A DNA stretch of 33,292 nucleotides from Cytophagales bacterium (lineage in GTDB: Bacteria > Bacteroidota > Bacteroidia > Cytophagales > UBA9547), in contig JANYCH010000172.1 in assembly GCA_025360395.1 (NCBI GenBank), positions 1 through 33,292 on the forward strand, given 5' to 3'. The position numbers and the translations under genes are program-made. Positions 16,693-24,859 of the stretch are shown here, piece after piece. The number at the start of each line of letters is the position of its first letter. The first letter of the stretch is position 1. The notes under the pieces are model-generated. The model was given only the letters and a program-made list of their open reading frames with translations. It did no database searches and was not told the origin of the DNA.

Positions 16693-16713
16693 TTTGTTTA
16701 GAACCTAAACAAA
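16693..16713. promoter_or_regulatory. 9-bp perfect inverted repeat, candidate operator
   Basis: TTTGTTTAG (16693-16701) and CTAAACAAA (16705-16713) are exact reverse complements around AAC. The site lies about 80 bases upstream of glmM and 225 upstream of the cellulase start. The size and odd centre suit a dimeric regulator; neither a T-run nor GC stem supports a terminator. Confidence 0.4.
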
Positions 16714-16936
16714 TTTTAAGCTGAAAAAGTTAAAATATCGAGCCATTATAAAGTTTTCATGATAGCCACAAAAATTGACGTTTAATTCTGGCTATATAAA
16801 AAAGTAATCTGCTTTATAAAATTATTTTTCAAGCTGTTCAAAACATTCGGTTACTTATTTTGGTTTATAGCAATTAATTATATTAATTTTATAATAATAA
16901 ATTGACTTATTCTAACATAAGAACTAACTAACAGGT

Positions 16937-19900
16937 ATGAAATTTATTCAATTAATGAAACTGACTTTATTTCTTTTCATGACCATTTCGATTTCACATG
17001 CTCAAACCGCAGTGGAAATCAACGGGAAATTGAAATTAGTTGGGAATCAATTAAGCTCTGAATGTGGAAACGCAGTCCAACTTCGTGGAATGAGTACACA
17101 CGGATTACAATGGTATGGGAACTGTGTAAATAACAGTGCTTTTACTTCACTAAAAAACAATTGGAATGCAGATATTGTCCGCCTGGCCATGTATGTTGAT
17201 GAAGGTGGTTATTTAACTGACCCCAATGGTTATAAAACAAAAATAGATACCTGGATTGATCAGATAGGTGCATTAGGGATGTATTGTCTAATCGACTGGC
17301 ATTCCTTAAACCCAGGAGACCCAAACACACATACTACTGAAGCTAAGGACTTTTGGAATTATATATCAGCGAAGCACAAAGGTAAAAAACATGTTCTATA
17401 TGAAATATGCAACGAACCAAATGGCGTTACATGGGGAACAATCAAAAACTTTGCAAACCAAATAATTCCGGTTATTAGGGCAAATGATCCTGAAACAATT
17501 ATTATTGTAGGTACACCTCAATGGAGCGGAAAACCAGGTGATGTAGTAAGTGGCGGGTCACTTACAAGCCCAAATGCCTATAATGTTATGTACACTTTTC
17601 ATTTCTATGCATCCAGTCATGCAAGTTACCGTCCGGAAGTACAAAAGGCAGCAGGTTCTATTCCGATTTTTGCCACAGAATGGGGACTTAGTGATGCATC
17701 AGGTGGAGGTAGCCTTAATTTAGCTGAAGGCCAGCTTTGGATGGATATTTTCAATGGAAACAATGATGGAAAACAAAAGATAAGCTGGTGCAACTGGAGT
17801 TTTTCTGATAAAAGTGAATCATCCGCAGCTTTAAACCCTGGTTCATGTGCAAGTAGCAGTTGGACAAATACCACCGCTTCAGGTACGCAGGTAAAATCAT
17901 GGATAAGTAGTCCTGCCAAAAATTTTATTTCCTGTACAACTGCCTCGGTTGTTACAAGTGGTATTACCTCCCCGGCAAATAATGCATCCTTTAATAAAGG
18001 AACAAATATTACAATAACAGCTTCAGCAGCAACTACCCAGGGAACAATTACAAAAGTTGAATTCTTTGAAGGAGCAACCCTTCTGGGTACTTCAACTAAT
18101 TCTCCATACAGCATTTCAATTTCAACACTTGCTTTAGGATCTCATAGTATTACTTCAAAAGCCACGGACTCTAACGGATCTACAGCGACCAGTCCTCCTG
18201 TTGCTGTCACAGTCAATAATTCAGTTGTTACTTCTTCCATAACATCACCAGCAAATAATGCTTCTTTCAATCAGGGTGCAAGTATCACCATATCAGCCTC
18301 TGCAGCAACCACCCAGGGATCAATTACAAAAGTCGAATTTTTTGAAGGAGCAACCCTTCTGGGTACTTCAACTTCTTCGCCTTTCAGCATTTCAATTTCA
18401 ACACTTGCTCCAGGATCTCATAATATTACGGCAAAAGCAACGGACTCTAACGGATCTACAGCGACCAGCACTCCTGTTAGCATCGTTGTGAATAATTCTG
18501 TTGTTAGTTCATCCATAATATCACCGGCCAATAATGCTTCTTTCAATCAGGGTACAAGTATCACCATAACAGCCTCTGCAGCAACCACCCAGGGATCAAT
18601 TACAAAAGTCGAATTCTTTGAAGGAGCAACCCTTCTCGGTACTTCAACTTCTTCCCCATTCAGCATTTCAATTTCAACACTAGTTCCAGGTTCTCATAAT
18701 ATTACCGCCAAAGCAACGGACTCTAACGGATCGACTTCTACCAGCACTCCTGTTAGCATCGTTGTGAATAATTCAGTTGTTACTTCTTCCATAATATCAC
18801 CAGCAAATAATTCTTCTATAGTAACAGGAAATGGGATTAATGTTAATGCAACAGCATCAACAACGAGCGGCAGTATTACCAAGATTGAATTTTATGTAGA
18901 TAATGTTCTTTCAGCCACCGATGTTTCTTCTCCTTATCAATTTTCTACCGGAACTAATCTTAGTGTTGGAAGCCATATCCTTTCAATCAAGGCTTTTGAT
19001 TCCAATAATTCTGTTAACAGCCAAAGTATTTCAATAACCGTTATAAATTCTCCCTTAACATTAGACTTAACCTCACCTACAAACGCTGATTATACTATAG
19101 GAACTGATATTATAATATCAGCAGATGCTTCTACAACTGTTGGAAGTATTTCAAAATTAGAATTTTATATTGACGGAACCCTCATGGGTTCTGATTTTAC
19201 CACACCATATTCTTATACGGCAACAGGATTAAATTCGGGAAGCCATATTATTTATGCCAAAGCTTTTGATTCTAATAACAATACATCGGTAACAACTTCC
19301 AAAACAATAAACTTATATACACCAGTTTATAAAGTTACAAATGCTCCTATTGTGGATGGGAACATTGATGTAATTTGGAAAAATTCTTCAATCCCAACAT
19401 CTTATTTGACTAAAACCATTGTAAATACAAGTGTAGGTGCAAGTGACTTGTCTGGAAGTTTCAAAACTTTATGGGACAACAATTATATTTATGTTCTAGG
19501 TGACATTACGGATGACCTTAAAAATAATGATAGTCCTGAGGCCTATAATGATGATGCTGTTGAAGTATACCTTGATATCAATAATGATAAAGCTACAACT
19601 TATGGAACTAATGACGCACAATACACTTTTGGATGGAATGATGGTACAATAGTAGCATCTCTTCCTGGTGGCCATTCAATAACAGGTATTACTTATTCAA
19701 TTGCTGATAAACCTGGAGGATATATTTTCGAAGCTCGTATTCCGTGGTCCGCATTAGCAGCAAGTCCAATGCCTGGCCATAAAGTAGGTTTTGACTTTAT
19801 GATTAATGATGATGACGATGGAGGACTTAGAGATGGTAAAATGTCATGGAATTCCACAACAGACAATGCCTACCAGGACCCTTCATTATTTGGAACTGTT

Positions 19901-20941
19901 ATATTAATGGATGCATTACCATGTCCGTTACCTGGAAATGCAGGAAATATCCTGGGTAACCACACTATATGTTCACAATCTACTGGACAGGTATTTTCTA
20001 TTTCAAGTGTTCCAAATGCAAACGGATACAATTGGGTTTTACCAGCTGGTTACACCATTACCAACGGCCTTAATACTACGGTAATAACTGTTTCATTAAA
20101 TTCCGGCGCAACTTCAGGGCCAATTAGTGTAACACCAACCAATAACTGCGGAAACGGTCTGAGTTCAACTCTGGCAATTCAAGTAAACTCCCTTCCTTTC
20201 TTATCCATAAACTCTACTAAAAACATTGTCTGCCAGGGAGATGCTGTTACATTAACTGGTAGTGGGGCTTCGGCTTATGCATTTGATAATGGTGTAAAAA
20301 ATGAAATACCCTTTATACCAGATATAACAAAAAGTTACCAGATGACAGGTACAGATGTGAATGGCTGTCAAAAAAGCATCTCCACCAGCATTATAGTCAA
20401 TGCCCGTCCGGGAATACCCGTGATAGTTGCCCCGACGCCATTGTGCAATAACGTTTCAAATGACTTTACTATTTCATCTTCAGTAAAAGGATCCGTTTAT
20501 AACTGGACAGCAACAAGTTCCACAAATATCGCAGGTCAGAATTCACCTAAAGCCAGCATTACTTTTAAAACCGGCTTAACCTCTGCTGATGTCACAGTTA
20601 CTGAAACCAACAGTTTAAATTGTACAAGCTCCGCTGGTAGACAAACAGTTTTTTTTACTTCTTGTACATTATCGGGCATTTCAGAAAGTGATATTGCGGA
20701 CCAACTGAAAATATTCCCTAATCCATTCCAAAACAACATCAATATTTCTTTGGGCTCACTTGCTGGAGAAACCAGCAAAATAGAACTTACAGATATTGAA
20801 GGGAAAATTGTGGGTAGCAGAGAAAAAAATATGCTATCAGATCAAAATACCTTAGGTGAAAATTTACAAGCTGGGCAATACATCCTGAGAATAATAACTG
20901 AGTATAAGGTTATTGTAAGATCAGTTATAAAAATTCAATAA
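16937..20941 (+). CDS. Secreted GH5 endoglucanase with Ig repeats, CBM9-like domain and T9SS sorting domain
   Basis: A 1334-residue extracellular cellulase. Order: signal peptide (1-22, cleavage after SISHA); GH5 catalytic domain, subfamily 2-like (about 25-330), with RGMSTHGLQWYG, acid/base Glu160 in CNEPNG and nucleophile Glu248 in ATEWGLS; five Ig-like modules of the Big_7 type (343-795, exactly 92 residues each for the first four); a CBM9-like carbohydrate-binding domain (about 796-992, starting PVYKVTNAPIVDGNIDVIW); PKD/Ig-like domains (about 993-1250); and a type A T9SS C-terminal signal (1251-1334, with KIFPNPFQN and AGQYILRI). It would cut beta-1,4-glucan at the cell surface or outside. 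Start ATG 16937; single-gene transcript. Confidence 0.95.
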   Translation: MKFIQLMKLTLFLFMTISISHAQTAVEINGKLKLVGNQLSSECGNAVQLRGMSTHGLQWYGNCVNNSAFTSLKNNWNADIVRLAMYVDEGGYLTDPNGYKTKIDTWIDQIGALGMYCLIDWHSLNPGDPNTHTTEAKDFWNYISAKHKGKKHVLYEICNEPNGVTWGTIKNFANQIIPVIRANDPETIIIVGTPQWSGKPGDVVSGGSLTSPNAYNVMYTFHFYASSHASYRPEVQKAAGSIPIFATEWGLSDASGGGSLNLAEGQLWMDIFNGNNDGKQKISWCNWSFSDKSESSAALNPGSCASSSWTNTTASGTQVKSWISSPAKNFISCTTASVVTSGITSPANNASFNKGTNITITASAATTQGTITKVEFFEGATLLGTSTNSPYSISISTLALGSHSITSKATDSNGSTATSPPVAVTVNNSVVTSSITSPANNASFNQGASITISASAATTQGSITKVEFFEGATLLGTSTSSPFSISISTLAPGSHNITAKATDSNGSTATSTPVSIVVNNSVVSSSIISPANNASFNQGTSITITASAATTQGSITKVEFFEGATLLGTSTSSPFSISISTLVPGSHNITAKATDSNGSTSTSTPVSIVVNNSVVTSSIISPANNSSIVTGNGINVNATASTTSGSITKIEFYVDNVLSATDVSSPYQFSTGTNLSVGSHILSIKAFDSNNSVNSQSISITVINSPLTLDLTSPTNADYTIGTDIIISADASTTVGSISKLEFYIDGTLMGSDFTTPYSYTATGLNSGSHIIYAKAFDSNNNTSVTTSKTINLYTPVYKVTNAPIVDGNIDVIWKNSSIPTSYLTKTIVNTSVGASDLSGSFKTLWDNNYIYVLGDITDDLKNNDSPEAYNDDAVEVYLDINNDKATTYGTNDAQYTFGWNDGTIVASLPGGHSITGITYSIADKPGGYIFEARIPWSALAASPMPGHKVGFDFMINDDDDGGLRDGKMSWNSTTDNAYQDPSLFGTVILMDALPCPLPGNAGNILGNHTICSQSTGQVFSISSVPNANGYNWVLPAGYTITNGLNTTVITVSLNSGATSGPISVTPTNNCGNGLSSTLAIQVNSLPFLSINSTKNIVCQGDAVTLTGSGASAYAFDNGVKNEIPFIPDITKSYQMTGTDVNGCQKSISTSIIVNARPGIPVIVAPTPLCNNVSNDFTISSSVKGSVYNWTATSSTNIAGQNSPKASITFKTGLTSADVTVTETNSLNCTSSAGRQTVFFTSCTLSGISESDIADQLKIFPNPFQNNINISLGSLAGETSKIELTDIEGKIVGSREKNMLSDQNTLGENLQAGQYILRIITEYKVIVRSVIKIQ
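17963..19321 (+). repeat. Five tandem Ig-like modules, period 276 bp; first three nearly identical
   Basis: Module boundaries recur at 17963, 18239, 18515, 18791 and 19067, exactly 276 bases (92 codons) apart. Modules 1-3 are almost identical in DNA (shared stretches such as GAAGGAGCAACCCTTCT), with modules 2 and 3 closest, while 4 and 5 have diverged to the same fold only. This points to recent tandem duplication inside the linker region of the cellulase. Confidence 0.92.
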
Positions 20942-20993
20942 AATATATTGTGAAGATTGAGCTTATATTTAAGCTCAATCTTCACAATATATT
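20942..20993. terminator. 24-bp perfect hairpin, bidirectional terminator
   Basis: Arms 20942-20965 and 20970-20993 are exact reverse complements with a 4-base loop (TATT). The arms read GTGAAGATTGAGCTTA at their inner part with AT-rich outer ends that supply A- and T-rich tails on each strand. It occupies the whole gap between the cellulase stop (20941) and the lrp-type gene stop (20995). Confidence 0.85.
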
Positions 20994-20994
20994 A

Positions 20995-21471
20995 CTATTT
21001 ACCTTCCGGAATAGGCATTACCTTAGATTGTTTATAATTCGCCAGAACTACCATAGATTGCATATTCCCTATTTCTTCTATCTGGCTTAGTTTATCTAAA
21101 ATCAATTTTTGATAACTTGGTATATCGGTAGTTAAAACCTTTAAGAGAAAGTCACCTGAACCCGTTATATGATGACATTCTATAACCTCCTGTAAGCTTC
21201 CTATTTTCTCCACAAAAGCATTGATCTGGTTCATTTTATGGCTTGAAAGGGATATAAGAATAAAAATACTTACTCCTAACCCAAGCATTTGAGTGTCAAG
21301 CTGGGCATGATAACTTTTTATAAGTCCGGAAGACTCAAGTTTTTTTACACGCTCCAATGTGGGGGCAGGCGAAAGCCCTATTTCTTTTGATAATTGTGCA
21401 TTTGTAATTTTAGCATCAGACTGGAGTATTTCCAGTATTTTCCTGTCTATTTTATCTAGTTTGAAATTCAT
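20995..21471 (-). CDS. Lrp/AsnC family transcriptional regulator
   Basis: A 158-residue DNA-binding regulator. An N-terminal winged helix-turn-helix (about 1-60; LDKIDRKILEILQSDAKI, then LSKEIGLSPAPTLERVKKL) is followed by the RAM/AsnC effector domain (about 65-145, with the family motif HHITGSGDFLLKV). Such proteins form octamers or dimers that respond to amino acids. It lies downstream of bioA on the same strand, but a 91-base gap suggests its own promoter. Target genes are unknown. Start ATG 21471. Confidence 0.95.
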   Translation of the reverse strand: MNFKLDKIDRKILEILQSDAKITNAQLSKEIGLSPAPTLERVKKLESSGLIKSYHAQLDTQMLGLGVSIFILISLSSHKMNQINAFVEKIGSLQEVIECHHITGSGDFLLKVLTTDIPSYQKLILDKLSQIEEIGNMQSMVVLANYKQSKVMPIPEGK

Positions 21472-21562
21472 ATTTAATTCTTTCTAATGAGACCAAGGAT
21501 TTACCTGAAAATTAGGCTAATTAACAATTCAAGTAATACAATATTGCTGATTTAGCCAAATA

Positions 21563-22837
21563 TTATTTTTCCAAATATTCTAAAACAACATTTTGAGCAT
21601 GTAAAAGCTCATCTTCCTTAGTGCAGTAAGGTGGAGAAAGATAAAGTGCATTTCCAAGCGGTCTTAAAAGCAAATCCTTATCTAGGAAGTATTGATAGGC
21701 ATCCTCTGATTGTGAATCAAAATATCCTTTCGACTTTTCTGGTCGCTGGCTCATGGTTAAAATAGTACCAATACTTGCAAACCATTCCAGCTTTTTATTT
21801 CCTTCTAATTTTTTTAGGAACTGGCTTTGAATTTGGGAAATCATATCAATTTTCCTTTTGCAATCATCACTTAAAAGCAGGTCAAGGCTTGCATTGGCCG
21901 CAGCGCATGAAAGAGCATTACCGGTATACGAATGCCCATGAAGAAAAATTTTTCTCTTGTCGGTACTATTAAATGCCTCGTAAATATTTTTTGTGGCTGC
22001 TGTTGCTCCTAATGGTAGAAAGCCGCCCGTTATTCCTTTTGACAAACAAATTATATCTGGTTTTATAGTGAAATGTTCAGAAGCAAACAATTTGCCGGTT
22101 CGTCCAAATCCAGTCATAACTTCATCAGCAACAAGCAATACTTCGTTATCCCGACAAAGCTTAAGTATTTTTTCCTGTAACGCTTTGTTGAATAATCGCA
22201 TACCGCCCACTCCCTGAATCAGAGGCTCATAAACTAATGCAGCAACAAGACCAGAGTTAAATTCCCTTTTCAGTACCTCGAGAGTTTTAGAAATATTTTG
22301 TTCATCTGGAAAAGGAAGATAAACAACTTCAAAGAGATGATTTTGAAAGGGCTGGTTAAAAGGTTCCGGTCCAGCAAGAGACATTGCCCCAAAAGTATCA
22401 CCATGATATCCTCCTTCAAATGCCAGAATCCGGGTCTTTTGTTTACCTGCATTGTACCAATACTGCAATGCCATTTTTAATCCTACTTCTACCGCTGTAC
22501 TTCCATTATCAGAAAAAAAGATTTTGTCCATTTTTCCGGGAAGTATAGCTATTAATCTTTCGGCAAGATGAATAGCTGGTTCGTGTGAAAAACCTGAAAA
22601 GATGACATGACTTAATGTTTCTGCTTGTTTTTGAATTGCCTGAACTATATGAGGATGATTGTGTCCATGTAAGTTTACCCACCATGACGAGACCATGTCT
22701 GATAATATCCTACCTTCGGTTGTATATATTTTATTGCCTAACGCCCTTTCAACCAGAATATTTGGAGAATTCTTGAAAATATCAAAAGGATGCCATACAA
22801 ATTTCTTGTCTTTATCAGCTAAAGAATTACTGTTCAT
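21563..22837 (-). CDS. bioA: Adenosylmethionine-8-amino-7-oxononanoate aminotransferase BioA
   Basis: PLP enzyme of biotin synthesis: converts 7-keto-8-aminopelargonate to 7,8-diaminopelargonate, using S-adenosylmethionine as amino donor. From the ATG at 22837 it has 424 residues, the usual BioA size. Diagnostic parts: KFVWHPFDIF and SSWWVNLHGHNHPHI (BioA-type substrate pocket), GSTAVEVGLKMALQYW, GGYHGDTFGAMSLAG, DEVMTGFGRTG and the PLP lysine in CLSKGITGGFLPLGA (Lys267 from this ATG). Its start overlaps the end of bioD by 11 bases, so the two are translationally coupled. A TTG one codon earlier is an alternative start. Confidence 0.96.
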   Translation of the reverse strand: MNSNSLADKDKKFVWHPFDIFKNSPNILVERALGNKIYTTEGRILSDMVSSWWVNLHGHNHPHIVQAIQKQAETLSHVIFSGFSHEPAIHLAERLIAILPGKMDKIFFSDNGSTAVEVGLKMALQYWYNAGKQKTRILAFEGGYHGDTFGAMSLAGPEPFNQPFQNHLFEVVYLPFPDEQNISKTLEVLKREFNSGLVAALVYEPLIQGVGGMRLFNKALQEKILKLCRDNEVLLVADEVMTGFGRTGKLFASEHFTIKPDIICLSKGITGGFLPLGATAATKNIYEAFNSTDKRKIFLHGHSYTGNALSCAAANASLDLLLSDDCKRKIDMISQIQSQFLKKLEGNKKLEWFASIGTILTMSQRPEKSKGYFDSQSEDAYQYFLDKDLLLRPLGNALYLSPPYCTKEDELLHAQNVVLEYLEK

Positions 22838-23435
22838 CAAGCTTTAGTTTTTTGGAATATGCTAAAATTACGTCAGTATTAATTTCATCCTCTTCATTTA
22901 TTACCAAAAGGGTTTTCAAGCCCGAAATTTTGGATATAATATCAATCGCCCCAAAAGTATCATTTCCATTAAATACCAGGCCTCTTATCAGCGTATCTCT
23001 TCTTTTCAATTCATTTATACTTAGCAATGCATGGTTTATACAGCCTAAATAAAGGCGTATAACCAAAACGATTTCTATTTTTTCAACTGATATAAAATCT
23101 AATAGAAATTCCCCCCTTTCATTAAGTGGGACCAACAAACCTCCTGCACCCTCAATTATCAGGTGGTTGTTAGTTTTTGGGACATTAAATTCGCTTAAAG
23201 CAATTAATTTATTTTCAAGAGAAGCCGCTTTGTGTGGTGAAACAGGTTCTTTAAACAAATAAGTTTCTGAAAATATCCTTACAGGAAAGGATATTAATTT
23301 CTTTAAACTGGAGGAATCTGAGATCTGACCTGTTTGAACTGGCTTCCAATAATCTGCTTTTAAATGCTGGCAAAATATTGCGGAAACAAGCGTTTTGCCA
23401 CAATCAGTTCCTATAGCTGTGATAAATAAGTTCAA
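22827..23435 (-). CDS. bioD: Dethiobiotin synthetase BioD
   Basis: ATP-dependent carboxylase of biotin synthesis that closes the ureido ring of 7,8-diaminopelargonate to give dethiobiotin. The product of 202 residues starts with the P-loop FITAIGTDCGKTLVSA (Gly9-Thr15), has KPVQTG and the EGAGGLLVPL motif, and ends shortly after GLVFNG. The start is a TTG whose last bases overlap the TGA of the DUF2750 gene (TTGA); I see no ATG near. Its product is the step after BioA, encoded next. bioB, bioF and bioC are not in the window. Confidence 0.95.
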   Translation of the reverse strand: MNLFITAIGTDCGKTLVSAIFCQHLKADYWKPVQTGQISDSSSLKKLISFPVRIFSETYLFKEPVSPHKAASLENKLIALSEFNVPKTNNHLIIEGAGGLLVPLNERGEFLLDFISVEKIEIVLVIRLYLGCINHALLSINELKRRDTLIRGLVFNGNDTFGAIDIISKISGLKTLLVINEEDEINTDVILAYSKKLKLDEQ

Positions 23436-23878
23436 TGGAGCGATTTTCTTTCTTCTTCGATTACTTCAAGAAGCATTTTCTCGAAATCATCAAGGCTTTT
23501 GTAAAATTTAAACTTCATATCTTTGTTCTGTCGCTTTAGTTCCTGCACTAATTTCAATGCAAGGTCAATTGAATCTACTTCTGCACCTTCCAGGTTAGGT
23601 TCCCAATCTATTCCAGCCAAAATATATTCTTTGTACATGCCAATGCACCAATTCTCCATAAATTCTGAAAGGTGAAGGAATTTAGGCTTGTAAACTTCCC
23701 ATTCGTCAACAGCACATAATTTTGCCAATTCCTCAGATGACCAAAATGGATAAACTACAGTATCTTCCAGTTCACATGAATCTGCATTTGACCAACCTTG
23801 ATCACAATGAAGTCCCCAAACCTTTTCATGATTAACTAACTGTATTATAAATTTTTGCTTTTGTTCTTCTGCATCCAT
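23432..23878 (-). CDS. DUF2750 domain protein, first gene of the biotin operon
   Basis: A 148-residue protein that fits the DUF2750 pattern: VWGLHCDQGWSNA near the start, VVYPFWSSEELAKLC, a Trp in DEWEVYKPKFLHLSEFM, then a WCIGM and GIDWEP segment. No signal peptide or enzyme motif. The ATG at 23878 is preferred; a longer frame to 23965 would add a hydrophobic, basic stretch not belonging to the domain. Its stop overlaps the bioD start, so it is translated with the biotin genes, yet DUF2750 has no known role in biotin synthesis. The function is unknown. Confidence 0.85.
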   Translation of the reverse strand: MDAEEQKQKFIIQLVNHEKVWGLHCDQGWSNADSCELEDTVVYPFWSSEELAKLCAVDEWEVYKPKFLHLSEFMENWCIGMYKEYILAGIDWEPNLEGAEVDSIDLALKLVQELKRQNKDMKFKFYKSLDDFEKMLLEVIEEERKSLH

Positions 23879-24024
23879 CGTCTTACTATATACTTTCAAT
23901 ATGGATGGCAATATCTTAAAAAAATAAATCAGATGTTCAGACCATTCGACATATCTGATCACCATTGAAAATAATTTTAGGTAAATTGCTGGAATAAACT
24001 TAAAACCTATGCTTCATTCTATAT

Positions 24025-24666
24025 ATGTTGTCTATTAAGATATTTACTTTCAACCCATTACAAGAAAACACATATGTTCTTTGGGACGAAACTATGGAAT
24101 GTATAATTATTGATCCTGGGTGTTACGATAAAGAAGAAAAACAAAAACTGAAATCATTTATTGAAGATTCCAAGCTTAAACCTGTCAGGTTATTAAATAC
24201 ACATTGCCACGTAGACCACGTTTTAGGCAATGCTTTTATTTTCAGTTCTTATGGTTTGAAAGTAGAAACAAGCAAAATTGAAGAAGCACAATTAAGAAGT
24301 GTAAAAACATATGCTCCAATGTATGGTTTCCATCAATTTGAAGAATCAGAAGTAGGGAACCATATTGAAGAAGGTGAGACAATTAGCTTTGGAAACTCAA
24401 TCCTGGAAATTCTTTCTGTTCCTGGCCACAGTCCGGGGCATTTAGCTTTTCTTAACAAAGAACAAAACATTTGTATTGCAGGAGATGTGCTTTTCAGAGG
24501 AAGTATAGGTAGGACAGATCTTCCCGGAGGAAATTTTTCCCAACTTGAAAAAAGCATAAAAAGCAAACTGTATACCTTACCAGGGACAATGCAGATTTAT
24601 CCTGGACATGGTCCTAAAACTGATATAAATTATGAAAAGGTTAATAATCCTTATGTAAGAAGTTAA
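24025..24666 (+). CDS. MBL-fold metallo-hydrolase (glyoxalase II-like)
   Basis: A 213-residue metallo-beta-lactamase-fold hydrolase. The zinc motif is NTHCHVDHVLGN with His60, His62, Asp64 and His65. A further His lies in SVPGHSPGHLAF, the bridging Asp in CIAGDVLFRGSIGRTDLPGG, and the last His in YPGHGPKT. The compact size without the C-terminal glutathione-binding domain of classical glyoxalase II suggests a hydroxyacylglutathione-hydrolase-like thioesterase of broad use in Bacteroidota. Substrate unproven. Start ATG 24025; divergent from the biotin operon. Confidence 0.93.
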   Translation: MLSIKIFTFNPLQENTYVLWDETMECIIIDPGCYDKEEKQKLKSFIEDSKLKPVRLLNTHCHVDHVLGNAFIFSSYGLKVETSKIEEAQLRSVKTYAPMYGFHQFEESEVGNHIEEGETISFGNSILEILSVPGHSPGHLAFLNKEQNICIAGDVLFRGSIGRTDLPGGNFSQLEKSIKSKLYTLPGTMQIYPGHGPKTDINYEKVNNPYVRS

Positions 24667-24735
24667 CTTTCTAATAGATACTATTACTTATTAATTAATT
24701 AACCTTTTAATAAGGTGAATCAATTTTAATTTCTA

Positions 24736-24743
24736 TAGTTTTG
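24736..24743 (+). promoter_or_regulatory. -7 promoter element (TAGTTTTG) upstream of the PorP/SprF gene
   Basis: Exact TAnnTTTG, 117 bases before the ATG at 24860, giving a leader of about 110 bases. No clear -33 TTTG at the correct spacing. Confidence 0.4.
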
Positions 24744-24859
24744 TAGTTAATCAAAATATAAAATTGAAAGGTAAAGCTACCTGAATGTAAATATTGATAT
24801 ATTGTTGAAAGGTAATATGCTACTCCTGAATTGTGTTTAGAATCAAATTATTAATCTAT

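Larger units (their letters stand above)
16617..16936. other. 320-base intergenic region, divergent glmM and cellulase promoters
   Basis: No credible reading frame. It is strongly AT-rich, especially 16860-16915. It holds the glmM -7 element, an inverted repeat at 16693-16713, and a near match TTATTTTG around 16855 that might serve the cellulase. No exact TAnnTTTG faces the cellulase. Confidence 0.6.

Noticed and set aside
17626-18114. 162-codon minus-strand frame within the cellulase
   Set aside because: Antisense of the GH5/Ig region, whose plus-strand frame has full catalytic motifs; no independent start or promoter support.
17963-18790. Regular repeats considered as CRISPR or satellite DNA
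   Set aside because: The unit is 276 bases, in frame, and codes for Ig-like modules of one protein; there are no short repeats with unique spacers.
23928-23959. ATCAGAT / ATCTGAT inverted repeat upstream of the DUF2750-bioD-bioA operon
   Set aside because: Only 7 bases with an 18-base spacer; too weak to call a biotin-repressor site, and it does not resemble a known BirA operator.
24702-24716. ACCTT-TTAAT-AAGGT hairpin after the MBL hydrolase gene
   Set aside because: Five-base AT-rich stem without a T-run; likely chance in AT-rich DNA.
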